The notes under the pieces were generated by a model, which saw only the letters and a program-made list of their open reading frames with translations, was not told where the DNA came from and made no database searches. DNA of 64,000 bases from Bradyrhizobium sp. Gha (lineage in GTDB: Bacteria > Pseudomonadota > Alphaproteobacteria > Rhizobiales > Xanthobacteraceae), in contig NZ_FOQM01000025.1 in assembly GCF_900113735.1 (NCBI RefSeq), positions 55,575-119,574 of the forward strand, written 5' to 3'. This document shows positions 35,664 to 44,898 of this stretch, in pieces. Position numbers and translations under genes: made by a program. The number at the start of each line of letters is the position of its first letter. The first letter of the stretch is position 1.

Positions 35664-36044
35664 ATGCCCGTCAACAAGAAGCACGACGAATTCTACACTC
35701 TCGATATGGCTACTGGTTGGGAAGTGCCGGCGGGCTATCCGGCCGGCATCCAGCAAAAGATCATCTCTGGCGGATTGGACGAGGCGAACCGGCGCGGCAC
35801 GCGAACGCGGCTGCTCCGCTTTGCGCCCGGCGTCTACACAACTGCGCCGTTCTCCCACGAATATTGGGAGGAGGTTTATCTGGTCTCGGGCGATTTGATC
35901 GTCGGCAACAATGCGAACGGCGAAGGCGGCAAGAGCTTCCCGCCGAACACCTATGCCTGCCGCCCGCCGCACGCGCCGCATGGCCCGTTCAAGTCGGTGA
36001 ACGGCTGCCTGCTGCTGGAGATGCACTATTTCGATCCGGTGTGA
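35664..36044 (+). CDS. cupin-domain protein (126 aa)
   Basis: A small single-domain cupin. Metal-ligand motifs fit the fold: SHEYWEEVYLVSGDLIVGN (His and Glu) and PPHAPHGPFKS (last His). AAGGAGA seven bases before ATG supports the start. It lies 17 bases after hpaB, in the catabolic operon. Small cupins of this type can be dioxygenases, isomerases or sensors, and this one may process the hydroxylated product. Exact reaction unknown. Confidence 0.85.
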   Translation: MPVNKKHDEFYTLDMATGWEVPAGYPAGIQQKIISGGLDEANRRGTRTRLLRFAPGVYTTAPFSHEYWEEVYLVSGDLIVGNNANGEGGKSFPPNTYACRPPHAPHGPFKSVNGCLLLEMHYFDPV

Positions 36045-36098
36045 TCCGGATTCGCTGCTGCTCAACATCATTCGACCAGCATAGGGGGAAGAGAAGTC

Positions 36099-37487
36099 AT
36101 GACGTCTAGAGGTATATCTATCGGAGTTGCACGTTGCCTATCGTCGCTTGAATGGCTCTTCGGGCTGAATCGCGGCGTGCCGCAGGGCAAAGTCCGATGG
36201 GTGGTGGACGGGCTTGCCGGGGCGCTCGCGCTCGGCGTCATAGCCGCCACGCCCGCCGCTGCGCAGGAGAAGCCGAGCGCATTGGGGCTCGGCATCTTCA
36301 CGTTCACATCCGGTCCTGCCGCAGCCTACGGCGTGCCGGGCAAGAACGCGGCCGACCTCATGATCGACGAGATCAATGCAAAGGGGGGTATCCGAGGCGT
36401 GCCGGTCAGCGCGACCTATGTCGACGAGGCGCAGGGCGCGCAAGGCGTCATCGCGGAATATCGCCGGCTCACCGGCGACGCCAAAAACCAGGTCGTGATC
36501 GCAGCCTTGTCGAGCGCGAACTGCCTCGCGCTGGCGCCGCTCGCCGAGCAGCTCGAGGTCCCCACCGTCGGCTGGAACTGCGATACGCACCAGCTGCTGA
36601 TGGACGGCAAGAGCAAATATGTGTTCCGCCCTAACGGCAACACCGTGCCGGAATTCATCGCCTACGCGATCTACCTGCTGGACCGCAAACCCGACGTGAA
36701 GACGGTAGCGATCATCAACCCGGACTATGCCTTCGGTCATGACGCGGCCAAGATATTCACCGCGGCGTTGAAGGCCCTCAAGCCGGACGTCGAGATCGTC
36801 GCCGAACTCTATCCGAAGCTTGGTTCGCCGAACTACCAGACCGAGATCTCGCGCCTTGCGACCGCGCGCCCGGACGTGGTCTTCTCAAATCTCTGGGGCG
36901 CCGACCTCGAGAACTTCGTTCGCCAGGCCGCACCGCGTGGGATCTTCACCTCCAGTCAGGTCATCCTGGCACTCGGCGAGACAGTGCTGCAGCGCGTGCC
37001 CTTGCCTGACGGTGTGATCGTTGGTGTTCTCGGCGACGGCTGGTGGATGTCGCCCGACGCCAAGGCCAAGCCGGAGACGGTGAGGTTTGCCGAAGCCTAC
37101 AAGGCGCGCTTCGGTGAGTATCCGGTGTTCCCGTCGATCAAGATGGCCAATACGCTGATCTACGTGAAGGCGGCCTATGAGGCCGCGATACAGAAGAACG
37201 GCGGCAAATGGCCGACGCGTGCCGAGCTCGCCGCCGCCATGAAGGGCAGCCAGGTCGAAACCCTGACCGGCACCGCGCAGACGCGCGCCGACAATGACGG
37301 CCTCGTCGACCAGATCGTCGGCGTCACCACGAAGACACCGGCGCAGCAGTTTCCCGTGATCGGCGACATGGTCCGCTACAAGGGCGACAGCCTGATGCCG
37401 CAGGCCGGCCAGGACCCGCTCGCGTGGATTGCGACGCTCAAGCCCGAGTTCGCGAAAAGCCTGCCGAAGCCCGGCAGTTACAAATAG
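36099..37487 (+). CDS. ABC transporter substrate-binding protein (branched-chain amino acid type)
   Basis: Periplasmic binding protein of the HAAT/Liv class. An unusually long N-terminus (~55 residues) ends in a signal sequence GLAGALALGVIAATPAAAQ, with cleavage after AAA. The mature part has the family features: ADLMIDEINAKGGIRGVPVS, VIAALSSANCLALAPLAEQL, AIINPDYAFGHDAAK, and DVVFSNLWGADL. It leads the five importer genes. HAAT systems commonly import aromatic acids and amides, so the substrate is likely the compound oxidised by the HpaB-like enzyme rather than leucine (inference). Confidence 0.9.
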   Translation: MTSRGISIGVARCLSSLEWLFGLNRGVPQGKVRWVVDGLAGALALGVIAATPAAAQEKPSALGLGIFTFTSGPAAAYGVPGKNAADLMIDEINAKGGIRGVPVSATYVDEAQGAQGVIAEYRRLTGDAKNQVVIAALSSANCLALAPLAEQLEVPTVGWNCDTHQLLMDGKSKYVFRPNGNTVPEFIAYAIYLLDRKPDVKTVAIINPDYAFGHDAAKIFTAALKALKPDVEIVAELYPKLGSPNYQTEISRLATARPDVVFSNLWGADLENFVRQAAPRGIFTSSQVILALGETVLQRVPLPDGVIVGVLGDGWWMSPDAKAKPETVRFAEAYKARFGEYPVFPSIKMANTLIYVKAAYEAAIQKNGGKWPTRAELAAAMKGSQVETLTGTAQTRADNDGLVDQIVGVTTKTPAQQFPVIGDMVRYKGDSLMPQAGQDPLAWIATLKPEFAKSLPKPGSYK

Positions 37488-37527
37488 GGCGGATGACGTT
37501 CATCTGATTCCAGTCACGGAAGGGCCG

Positions 37528-38427
37528 ATGTCGAATACAATCATACCCCTGCTGCTGGACAGTCTGGCCAGCGCGGCGTTGATCTTCTTCGCGGCGGTCG
37601 GCCTGACGCTGGTGTTCAGCGTCCTGCGCGTCCTCAACGTCGCCCATGGCAGCCTCTATTCGATCGGCGGTTATGTCGCGGCTTCGATCTGCCTGTTCAT
37701 CGCGAGCCGGCAGCTCAATCCATATTTGTCGTTCCTTGCGCTGGTGTTCAGCGCGCTCTTCGTCGCGGCGATTTTCGGTCCGCTGATCGAGCGCGGCCTG
37801 GTCCGCTGGACCTACGGCAAATCGGAGGCGGTGCAGATTCTGATCACATTCGGGCTGTTCCTCATCTTGGAGGACCTCCAGCGCGTGATCTTCGGCGTCC
37901 AGTCCTTCTACGAAGACGCACCGATGCGATTGCTCGGCACCACGAGCATCGGTGGGGTCGTCTATCTCAACTACCAGATCCTCCTGATTGCCATGGCGCT
38001 CCTCGTCGTCATCGGTCTGCGGCTCCTGATCAATCACACCCGGCTGGGCCGCCTGATCACGGCTGTCGTCACCGACCGCGAGATGGCGCAGTCGATCGGC
38101 ATCGACACCAACCGGATCTTCATCCTGGCGTTTTCGCTCGGCGTGTTCCTGGCAGCATTGGGCGGTGCGCTGGCGACGCCGACGTCAGGCATCGCACCAG
38201 GTCTCGGCGCCGACACCATGGTGCTCGCCTTTGCGGTGGCGGCGATCGGCGGCCTCGGACAGATCGAGGGAGCCGCGTTGGCCTCGTTGATCGTCGGCCT
38301 GGCACGTGTGCTCGCGATCTATCTGGCGCCGTCGCTGGATGCGGTTGCGCCCTATGGGGCGATGCTGGTCGTTCTCCTGATCCGCCCCTACGGCCTGTTC
38401 GGATCGGTGACGGCGCGGAGGATATGA
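37528..38427 (+). CDS. livH: ABC importer permease (LivH type)
   Basis: Integral membrane permease, 299 residues with about eight hydrophobic helices. Diagnostic stretch near the N-terminus: LTLVFSVLRVLNVAHGSLYS. Later SIGIDTNRIFILAFSLGVFL and IGGLGQIEGAALASLIVGLA are typical of LivH proteins. The ATG at 37528 is preceded by AAGGG. Its stop overlaps the livM start by four bases. Partner of the LivM-type protein in the translocation pore. Confidence 0.93.
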   Translation: MSNTIIPLLLDSLASAALIFFAAVGLTLVFSVLRVLNVAHGSLYSIGGYVAASICLFIASRQLNPYLSFLALVFSALFVAAIFGPLIERGLVRWTYGKSEAVQILITFGLFLILEDLQRVIFGVQSFYEDAPMRLLGTTSIGGVVYLNYQILLIAMALLVVIGLRLLINHTRLGRLITAVVTDREMAQSIGIDTNRIFILAFSLGVFLAALGGALATPTSGIAPGLGADTMVLAFAVAAIGGLGQIEGAALASLIVGLARVLAIYLAPSLDAVAPYGAMLVVLLIRPYGLFGSVTARRI

Positions 38428-39350
38428 TGCCAACGATTATCGCCGCTGCGGCGGTCCTTGTCATTGCGCTGCTGCCTCAGGTCGCGCCCTGGCTTCAATT
38501 CGTCTTGACGCTTGCGATCGCCAAGGGCTTTGCGGCACTCGGCGTCGCCGTGCTGCTCCGCGCCGGGCTGATCTCGATCGGCCATGCCATGTTCTTCGCC
38601 GCGAGCGCCTATGCGGTCGCGTTCCTGGCGCGCGCCGGCGTCAACGACCTTGGCCTGCTGCTGATCCTGTCGGTGCTGGGAGGCGCGTTCGTCGGTGCCG
38701 TCGCCGGAGCGTTTCTCGTCCGCTATCGCGCGATCTTCTTCGCCATGTTGAATCTTGCGGTCTCCATGGTGTTCTACGCGCTGTGCGCAAAACTGTACGG
38801 CGTCACCGGCGGGACTGACGGCTTGCCGGTGCCGGTCCCGGCGGTCTTCGGCCTCGTGCTTGGCGAACCGGCCTTCAAGAGTGTGCTGTTCTATCTCAGT
38901 CTGGGGCTGATGGTGCTCGTCGGTCTTGCCGTGCGGCGCTACCTGAACAGTCCGCTCGGCCATGCTCTCTCGGCCGTCCATACCAACGAGATTCGGCTCG
39001 AATATCTGGGCATTCCGGTCTGGGCGGTTCTGCTGATCGCTTATGTCGTCTCGGCGGCGCTCGCCGGCCTTGGCGGCGCGATCGCCGGCTTTGCGATCGG
39101 CCGCGTGGTCCCGGATTTCGCGTTCTGGACCGCATCCGGCCACCTCGTGCTGATCGCCGTGCTCGGCGGCATCGGTGGCGTGCCGGGCGCGTTCATCGGT
39201 GCTCTGTTCCTGGAATTGCTGCATAGCGCCGCGGTCACCGTCACCGATTCCTGGAATTTGATCGTGGGCATGACGCTGATCATCGTGATCATGTTCATGC
39301 CGCAAGGGGTCTATGGGTTGTTCGCGCGCAAGGAGGCGACGAGCCTATGA
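38424..39350 (+). CDS. livM: ABC importer permease (LivM type)
   Basis: 308-residue membrane permease with ~10 hydrophobic helices. Family motifs: LGVAVLLRAGLISIGHAMFF (GQ/GHAxF segment), FLVRYRAIFFAMLNLAVSM, LYGVTGGTDGLPVPVP, and at the C-terminal side GVPGAFIGALFLELLH. Ends with a short cytoplasmic tail. Overlaps both neighbours by four bases, so the importer subunits are made in step. Confidence 0.93.
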   Translation: MMPTIIAAAAVLVIALLPQVAPWLQFVLTLAIAKGFAALGVAVLLRAGLISIGHAMFFAASAYAVAFLARAGVNDLGLLLILSVLGGAFVGAVAGAFLVRYRAIFFAMLNLAVSMVFYALCAKLYGVTGGTDGLPVPVPAVFGLVLGEPAFKSVLFYLSLGLMVLVGLAVRRYLNSPLGHALSAVHTNEIRLEYLGIPVWAVLLIAYVVSAALAGLGGAIAGFAIGRVVPDFAFWTASGHLVLIAVLGGIGGVPGAFIGALFLELLHSAAVTVTDSWNLIVGMTLIIVIMFMPQGVYGLFARKEATSL

Positions 39351-40093
39351 CGCCTCCCATCCTGGAAGCAAGAAACCTCCACGTCGCATTCAACGGCGTC
39401 AAGGCTGCCGACGATGTCAGCATCGCGATCGGTGACGGCGAATTCCTCGCGATCATCGGTCCGAACGGGTCGGGCAAGACGACGCTGCTCAACATCTGCA
39501 CGGGCTACATCCGCCCCAGATCTGGTAGCGTCTTGCTCGACGGCCACGACATCACCCGTTTGTCGCCGCGCGCCATCGCGCGCCGAGGCGTCGCCCGCGC
39601 ATTTCAGATTCCGCAGCTCTTCTCCGCACAGCGCGTGATCGACAACATGATGCTGGCCCTAGCCGCAACCGATGGTCTGTGGAGCGCGGTGCAGCCGCTC
39701 GAAACGGCGAGCCGGCGCGACGAGGCGAGGGCGTTGCTCGACCTCGTCGGGCTTGCCGACGATGCCGACCGGATCAGCAGCACGCTTCCTGAAGGACATC
39801 GCAAGCTGCTGGATATCGCGGTTGCGCTGGCCCTGAAGCCTCGGTTGCTGCTGCTCGACGAGCCGACCAGCGGGGTGAGCGCCCTCGAACGCTTTCCGCT
39901 GATGGAGGCACTGATGGCGGCGCTGCGCCAGCGCCGCATCACGGCGCTGTTCGTGGAGCATGACATGGACGTGGTCGCGCGTTACGCGAGCCGAGTCCTG
40001 GTGTGGAACGCCGGCAACATCATGGCCGAGGGACGGCCCGACGAGGTGTTCAGCAACGCGCAAGTGCGCCAACGAGTCGTAGGGGTGGCCTGA
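39347..40093 (+). CDS. livG: ABC importer ATPase (LivG type)
   Basis: Cytoplasmic ATPase, 248 residues. Walker A is GPNGSGKT (from residue ~37), Q-loop region ARAFQIPQLF, Walker B LLLLDEPTSG and the switch His in LFVEHDMD. The usual ABC signature is degenerate here: LPEGHRKLLDIAVAL stands where LSGGQ is typical, a variation also seen in other LivG-type ATPases. Length matches the family. It works with the LivF-type partner below. Confidence 0.92.
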   Translation: MTPPILEARNLHVAFNGVKAADDVSIAIGDGEFLAIIGPNGSGKTTLLNICTGYIRPRSGSVLLDGHDITRLSPRAIARRGVARAFQIPQLFSAQRVIDNMMLALAATDGLWSAVQPLETASRRDEARALLDLVGLADDADRISSTLPEGHRKLLDIAVALALKPRLLLLDEPTSGVSALERFPLMEALMAALRQRRITALFVEHDMDVVARYASRVLVWNAGNIMAEGRPDEVFSNAQVRQRVVGVA

Positions 40094-40785
40094 TGCTGAG
40101 GCTCGACAAGGTCAGCGTCTCGATCGAGGGCGTTCGCGTGCTGCGCGCCGTCAGTTGCGAGATCATCGCGCGCAAGACGACGGTGTTAATCGGGCGCAAC
40201 GGCGCCGGCAAAACCACGACCCTGCGCGCAATCATGGGCCTCATCGCGATGGACGAAGGCTCAGTTCGACTCGATGCCGAAGATCTCGGCAACAGGCCTG
40301 CCCACACCCGCGCCCGCGCCGGGATTGGCTATGCGCCGGAGGACCGGCGCCTGATTCCCGAGCTCAGCGTGGAGGAGAACATCCGCCTCCCGGCCCTGGC
40401 GCTGAAGCTCGACCGTGTCGAGATCGCGCGCAGGCTCGACGAGATCTACCAGCTGTTGCCCGAATTGCACGTGATGCGGTCCCGGCCGGCCGGAGGCGTT
40501 TCCGGAGGGCAGGGCAAGATGGTCGCGCTGGGGCGCGCACTGACGGTAGCACGCAAGGTTCTGCTGCTCGACGAGCCTTTTCAGGGGCTGGCGCCGGCCC
40601 TCGCGCTCGACTATGCGCGGACTCTTGGCGAATTGCGCAAGCATCGGCCGGAACTCGCCATGCTGATTACGGAATCGTCGCCCGCGCTGCTCGACCGGGT
40701 CGCCGACAGGACGCTGCAGATCGAGCGCGGCGAAATCCTGACCACATCGATCAAGGATAGGGAATTCCACGTTGCTGCAATTTGA
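40093..40785 (+). CDS. livF: ABC importer ATPase (LivF type)
   Basis: 230-residue ATPase. Walker A is GRNGAGKT, a family-typical GIGYAPEDRRLIPELSVEEN follows, the signature is VSGGQGKMVALGRAL and Walker B is LLLDEPFQGL. The switch His seems replaced in ITESSPALLDRVAD (family: EQN/EH), so the usual His is missing, as in many LivF subunits. The ATG at 40093 overlaps the last codon of livG. It overlaps the next gene by 14 bases. Confidence 0.9.
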   Translation: MLRLDKVSVSIEGVRVLRAVSCEIIARKTTVLIGRNGAGKTTTLRAIMGLIAMDEGSVRLDAEDLGNRPAHTRARAGIGYAPEDRRLIPELSVEENIRLPALALKLDRVEIARRLDEIYQLLPELHVMRSRPAGGVSGGQGKMVALGRALTVARKVLLLDEPFQGLAPALALDYARTLGELRKHRPELAMLITESSPALLDRVADRTLQIERGEILTTSIKDREFHVAAI

Positions 40786-41452
40786 ACGCATCGCGAATGA
40801 CCGGACCGACCGCATTGCTGTCGAGATCGGGTCCCTTGTCATCGCGGGCTGGGCGGGCAGGGATGCAGCGGCGATCGAGCATCATGTCAAGGAACTCGCC
40901 GCGCTCGGCATTCCACGCCCCTCGACGACGCCGCTCTACTACCGCGTCGCGGCGCAAACATTGACCCAGGACAGCCGCCTGACCGTCCTGGGGCCCGACA
41001 GTTCCGGTGAGGTCGAGCCTGTCATTGTCGCCATGGCTGACGGACTCTGGGTCGGCATCGGATCCGACCATACCGACCGCAAGGCCGAGGCGTCGGGCAT
41101 CGCACTTTCGAAGCAGCTGTGCGGCAAGCCGGTCGGCCCGCAGCTCTGGTCTTATGCCGATGTCGAGGGTCATTGGGATGAACTGGTCCTTCGCTCGTGG
41201 TCGACGATCGACGGGAAACGGGTGCTCTACCAGGACAGCCCGGTCTCCTCGCTCAGGACCCCGCGCGATCTCATTCGTCGCTACACGCGCACGGACACGA
41301 TGCCAGCCGGCACACTGATGCTCTGCGGAACGCCGGGCGCGATCGGCGGCATTCGGCCGGGGACGCGTTTTGAGATGGAGCTGAAGGATCCGGTGCTCAA
41401 CCGGTCCCTGACCCATGGCTACGACATTGACGTTCTTCCGGTCGTCTCCTGA
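40772..41452 (+). CDS. DUF2848 protein, fumarylacetoacetate-hydrolase-like
   Basis: A 226-residue protein matching the DUF2848 group, related to the FAH fold: IAGWAGRDAAAIEHHVKELA near the start, VGIGSDHTDRKAEASGIALS (His/Asp/Glu metal-site-like), then MLCGTPGAIGGIRPGTRFEM at the C-terminus. The start is a TTG at 40772, with AAGGATAGG before it. It overlaps livF by 14 bases, so is clearly in the operon. FAH-like enzymes split C-C bonds of beta-dicarbonyl compounds, suggesting a late step after ring oxidation. The exact reaction is unknown. Confidence 0.82.
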   Translation: MLQFERIANDRTDRIAVEIGSLVIAGWAGRDAAAIEHHVKELAALGIPRPSTTPLYYRVAAQTLTQDSRLTVLGPDSSGEVEPVIVAMADGLWVGIGSDHTDRKAEASGIALSKQLCGKPVGPQLWSYADVEGHWDELVLRSWSTIDGKRVLYQDSPVSSLRTPRDLIRRYTRTDTMPAGTLMLCGTPGAIGGIRPGTRFEMELKDPVLNRSLTHGYDIDVLPVVS

Positions 41453-41475
41453 TCTTTCCGTCTTGGGTACCGGCC

Positions 41476-42804
41476 ATGTCAGCAATGCAGGATCGATCAA
41501 TACCTTCTGCGGTCGCACGGCTCGAGGCGGCACTTATGCGCATCCATGCGCCGGAGGCAAAGAACGTCTTCACGACGGTCTTCGCAGACGCTGCCCGGTG
41601 GGAAGCCGAGGCGGCGGATCGGCGCGGAGCTGCCGGAGCATCTCGCGGCCCGCTCGACGGTCGTATCGTTTCTGTGAAGGCGTTGTTCGACGTGGCCGGC
41701 ACCGTCACGAGCTCAGGATCGGCCGTGCTGCGTGCTCTGGCGCCGGCCGTCGAGGATGCTGAGATCGTCAAGCGGCTGCGAGCGGCAGGTGCGATTGTCA
41801 TTGGCAAAACCCAGATGACCGAGTTCGCCTTTTCCGCGCTGGGCACGAATCCGCATGACGGGATGCCGGGCAATCCGCGAGATCGTACCCGCGTTCCTGG
41901 AGGATCGTCGTCGGGCGCTGCCGTGTCCGTCGTCGAGCGGATGGTCGACATCGCCATCGGCAGCGACACCGGCGGTTCTCTCCGAATCCCGGCTGCGTTG
42001 TCGGGCGCGGTCGGTTTCAAGCCGACCAGCGGTTTCGTGCCGACCGCAGGCGCATTCTCGCTGTCATCCACGCTCGATACGATCGGTCCGATCGCCGCCA
42101 GCGTCGAGGACTGCTTCGTGGCCGATCAGGTGCTTTCAGGTGAGGTCGCGCCATCGCGGCTGCGGCCAGCATCCCCCGGCACGTTCCGCCTTGTCGTGGC
42201 CCGCGGGCGCTTGTTCGATCGATGCGAGCCCGAGGTGCTCGCTGCGTTCGAAAACGCCATGGAGCGGCTTCGATCAGGGGGCTCGCAGATCAAGGATGGA
42301 TCCATCGAGGCTGCTCTCGATGATGTCGCACGGATCGATAGGATCGGCACGTTTCCATCGATTGAGGTCGGCGCAACCTTGCGCAGTTTGGGGATCTCCG
42401 AGCTGGACGGGATCGATCCTCGAACGCGCGTACGCATCGAGGCCGGGGCCCGCATTCTCGGCACGGACTATGTGCGCATGGTGCGGCTCCGGCAGGCTGC
42501 GATCCGGTCCTTCGAACGGTGTTTCGGCAACAATGAAGCGTTCGTCGTGCCGACCACGCCGATCCGTGCGCCGCTGATCTCTTCCCTTGTGGAGGATGCG
42601 GCGTTCCATGAGCTGAACGGTCTCGTACTGCGCAATCCACGCGTCGCTAACGTGCTCGACTGCCCGTCGATTTCGCTGCCGTTGCCGATCGAAGGTCTTC
42701 CCGTAGGTCTGATGCTGATTGGCCGCAGGAATGCCGACCGGCATCTGTTGGAAATCGCCTCAAGCATAGAAATGATCCTGCGTGGCAATTTGCGCGGTAC
42801 CTAA
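41476..42804 (+). CDS. amidase (amidase signature family)
   Basis: Hydrolyses carboxylic amides through a Ser-cisSer-Lys triad. Lys68 (VSVKALFDVAG), the Gly/Ser-rich signature RVPGGSSSGAAVSVV with cis-Ser145, and the nucleophile Ser168 in IGSDTGGSLRIPAAL are all present. The 442-residue length is normal. It is the last gene of the catabolic operon, 23 bases after the DUF2848 gene. It implies an amide group in the imported compound or in an intermediate. No signal peptide. Confidence 0.92.
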   Translation: MSAMQDRSIPSAVARLEAALMRIHAPEAKNVFTTVFADAARWEAEAADRRGAAGASRGPLDGRIVSVKALFDVAGTVTSSGSAVLRALAPAVEDAEIVKRLRAAGAIVIGKTQMTEFAFSALGTNPHDGMPGNPRDRTRVPGGSSSGAAVSVVERMVDIAIGSDTGGSLRIPAALSGAVGFKPTSGFVPTAGAFSLSSTLDTIGPIAASVEDCFVADQVLSGEVAPSRLRPASPGTFRLVVARGRLFDRCEPEVLAAFENAMERLRSGGSQIKDGSIEAALDDVARIDRIGTFPSIEVGATLRSLGISELDGIDPRTRVRIEAGARILGTDYVRMVRLRQAAIRSFERCFGNNEAFVVPTTPIRAPLISSLVEDAAFHELNGLVLRNPRVANVLDCPSISLPLPIEGLPVGLMLIGRRNADRHLLEIASSIEMILRGNLRGT

Positions 42805-43567
42805 CAATAATTTTGCCGTAGGTCAGTTGGTGCATTTTTGGCCTAGGAAGGTCGAAAATGCCTTATTTTTCAACGAGGTTTGACTCCCACTCTCTCCGCC
42901 ATCTGCGCGATTTCGTGCGCCAAGCTACGATTTCGCGGGCTGGGGGACGCTAACTGGGCCGAATGCAGGCCAAAGCGTACGGAGAAGACCAATAGTAGCC
43001 TTCCTGCATCGGTTCGTCTTGAACCGAATGGCAGGGCTGTCTTCCACTCTGCAATGGTTTCGCAACGACCAGCCGCGAGATGGACGTGCGTTCCTACGGG
43101 AGCATTGCCGAAAGCTCGCCAGCCATCCCCCTTAGTTTGGAGACAAATTCTCCAGCCAATCTTTCCCCCGTTGGCGCGTGCGGAGCTGGTGCTGGCATTG
43201 AGCGTCGCGACGACAAGACCGGAACCGATTGAACACCGGAACCGAGACGCTGACCAGGCCGTCCTCCAACTCTTCGTAGTTGATGCACTAGCCTTTCGCC
43301 TTGCTATTGGCGATCAGGGAAAGGATCTCGCGTTTGAGCATGATCGTGTGCCGCGTATATCGAACGATCCTGGTTCGCGACAATACGTCGGCGTGCCGGT
43401 CGCGCGATGTCGCGCGGCAATAGGTTGCGCGCCGCGGCGTTGCCGCTGATGAAGTGATCGAGTGAAGCCTTGCGTTCACGCCGGCGCGAAATAAACCGCA
43501 TCGCGCCGTCGCTTCTGCGCCGCGCGATGGTTGCATAACCCTGGGCGAAAGTTCCCTGGCCGTAGGT
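42805..43567. other. intergenic stretch, possible degenerate repeat
   Basis: About 760 bases with no convincing gene. Near 43300-43510 the minus strand reads short peptides such as RKASLDHFISGNAAARNLLP, reminiscent of spurious frames I associate with intergenic repeats in rhizobia. I regard it as decayed non-coding DNA. Confidence 0.4.
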
Positions 43568-43987
43568 TCAGTGATGCGCCGAAACGCTCCTGACGGTCTC
43601 GGTGAGCATATCACCCGAGGTGGAATGACTGACGTCTCCCAGGCTGATGATGCCGACCATCCGCTTGCTCTTGTTGATCACCGGCAGCCTGCGGACCTGC
43701 AGCTTCTCCATGTGATGCATCGCCTTGGCGAGGTCATCGTCCTCGCGGCAGCAATGGATGCCCTCGGTCATCACGTCGCGCGCCTTCGTGCGGCCGGCAT
43801 CGAAGCTGTGGCTCGCGAGTCCTTTGCAGACGATGTCGCGGTCGGTCACCATTCCGACCAGCTTGTCATCCTCGCCAATCGGAATGCAACCGATGTCATG
43901 CGCCCGCATCAGTTTGGCAATCTCCGTGATTGGGGTATCGGGGCTGACCCAATCGACCCCCTTGTGCATCACGTCTTTCACCTTCAT
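43568..43987 (-). CDS. CBS-domain pair protein (139 aa)
   Basis: Two CBS motifs fill the protein: VKDVMHKGVDWVSPDTPITE to VGMVTDRDIVCK (residues ~1-60), and ARDVMTEGIHCCREDDDLAK to MVGIISLGDVSHS (~68-125). Such stand-alone pairs bind adenosine nucleotides and act as energy or redox sensors. ATG 43987 is preceded by GGAGG. No operon partner; the neighbouring YbaK-like gene is on the same strand 170 bases upstream. Confidence 0.9.
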   Translation of the reverse strand: MKVKDVMHKGVDWVSPDTPITEIAKLMRAHDIGCIPIGEDDKLVGMVTDRDIVCKGLASHSFDAGRTKARDVMTEGIHCCREDDDLAKAMHHMEKLQVRRLPVINKSKRMVGIISLGDVSHSTSGDMLTETVRSVSAHH

Positions 43988-44155
43988 GGCGGAGCCTCCA
44001 TTCGTGGGTTTCAAGTGCATCGATCAATGCGGTCCCCGTTCCCTGAATTTGTACTTTGATCTGGCGCGTCGTCTTCTGCAGCCATTCAACAACCGCTTCG
44101 CGACCCGTGTTACTGCCCGGGATCGCCGAGCCAATGTGCGCCGTTTACAAAATCC

Positions 44156-44626
44156 TTAGTCGTGCGCGCTGAAGCGGCCGTGCGGCGCGTTGGCTGTCAG
44201 GCGCGAAAACTGAGCGCGACCCATGTGCAGCAGCGTCTCGTGATCGCCGGCTTCCATGTAGATGTCCGGCTGTGCGTCGATGCTGTTGTCGACGATGATA
44301 TCCAGCCCGTAGCATTTGCCGACGGCAGGAACCGCACCGTGTTTACAGTCGGTGAATAGCCGACCGACCTCGGTTTCATCAGCCATGTGGACATTGTCGC
44401 CGAGGTTTGTCCTCAGGTCCGACAGGCGGAGATGATGCGACGCAGGCAGGACGGCCAGCAGATATCCGCCGTCGCGACGCAACACGATGGCCTTGGCGAG
44501 ACGGTCGCCCGAGATGTGGCATGCCTCAGCCGTGCGAGCCGACGTCATGCTGAGTTCGTGCGGGATCACCTCGTATTGGATGTTTTCAGCGGCGAGGTAT
44601 TTCTGGAGCGTGGGAGCAATGGCCAT
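44156..44626 (-). CDS. YbaK/ProX-type aminoacyl-tRNA deacylase domain protein (156 aa)
   Basis: Matches the YbaK fold that clears mischarged tRNAs: YEVIPHELSMTSARTAEACH, DRLAKAIVLRRDGGYLLAVL with the conserved Lys of KAIVL, and ATG 44626 opening MAIAPTLQKYLAAENIQY. The later segment VGKCYGLDIIVDNSIDAQPD and the C-terminal HGRFSAHD are usual for the freestanding group. Cytoplasmic. Substrate amino acid not determined. Confidence 0.85.
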   Translation of the reverse strand: MAIAPTLQKYLAAENIQYEVIPHELSMTSARTAEACHISGDRLAKAIVLRRDGGYLLAVLPASHHLRLSDLRTNLGDNVHMADETEVGRLFTDCKHGAVPAVGKCYGLDIIVDNSIDAQPDIYMEAGDHETLLHMGRAQFSRLTANAPHGRFSAHD

Positions 44627-44898
44627 GACATGACCTCCGGTCCAAGATGCAAACCATCCACCGCAGGGCTTCCCGGCAGGCTATCGCCATACGGTGGGGC
44701 AGCTGTCCCGACTATAGACCCAACAGGGGTCTTGCGCTCGCAATTCTATGCGAGTTCGCGACTTTATTCGGCACGGCGCGCCAGGTTGCGTTGTTCCGCG
44801 ATCGCGGCGATGCCGGTTCTGGAACGCGTGTCCTCACCTCGAGGTGCTAATCCCGAATCGAGCGGGCGATCGCCCGCCATTTCTGCTATAATGAAGCC

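Noticed and set aside
36099..40785. Importer as a leucine/isoleucine/valine transporter
   Set aside because: Family resemblance alone does not fix the substrate; its place inside an oxygenase/amidase operon argues for another compound, so no amino-acid function is claimed.
43288..43614. Minus-strand frames with LHSITSSAATPRRA-like peptides
   Set aside because: They resemble spurious translations of intergenic repeats in rhizobia and have no ribosome site or conserved domain.
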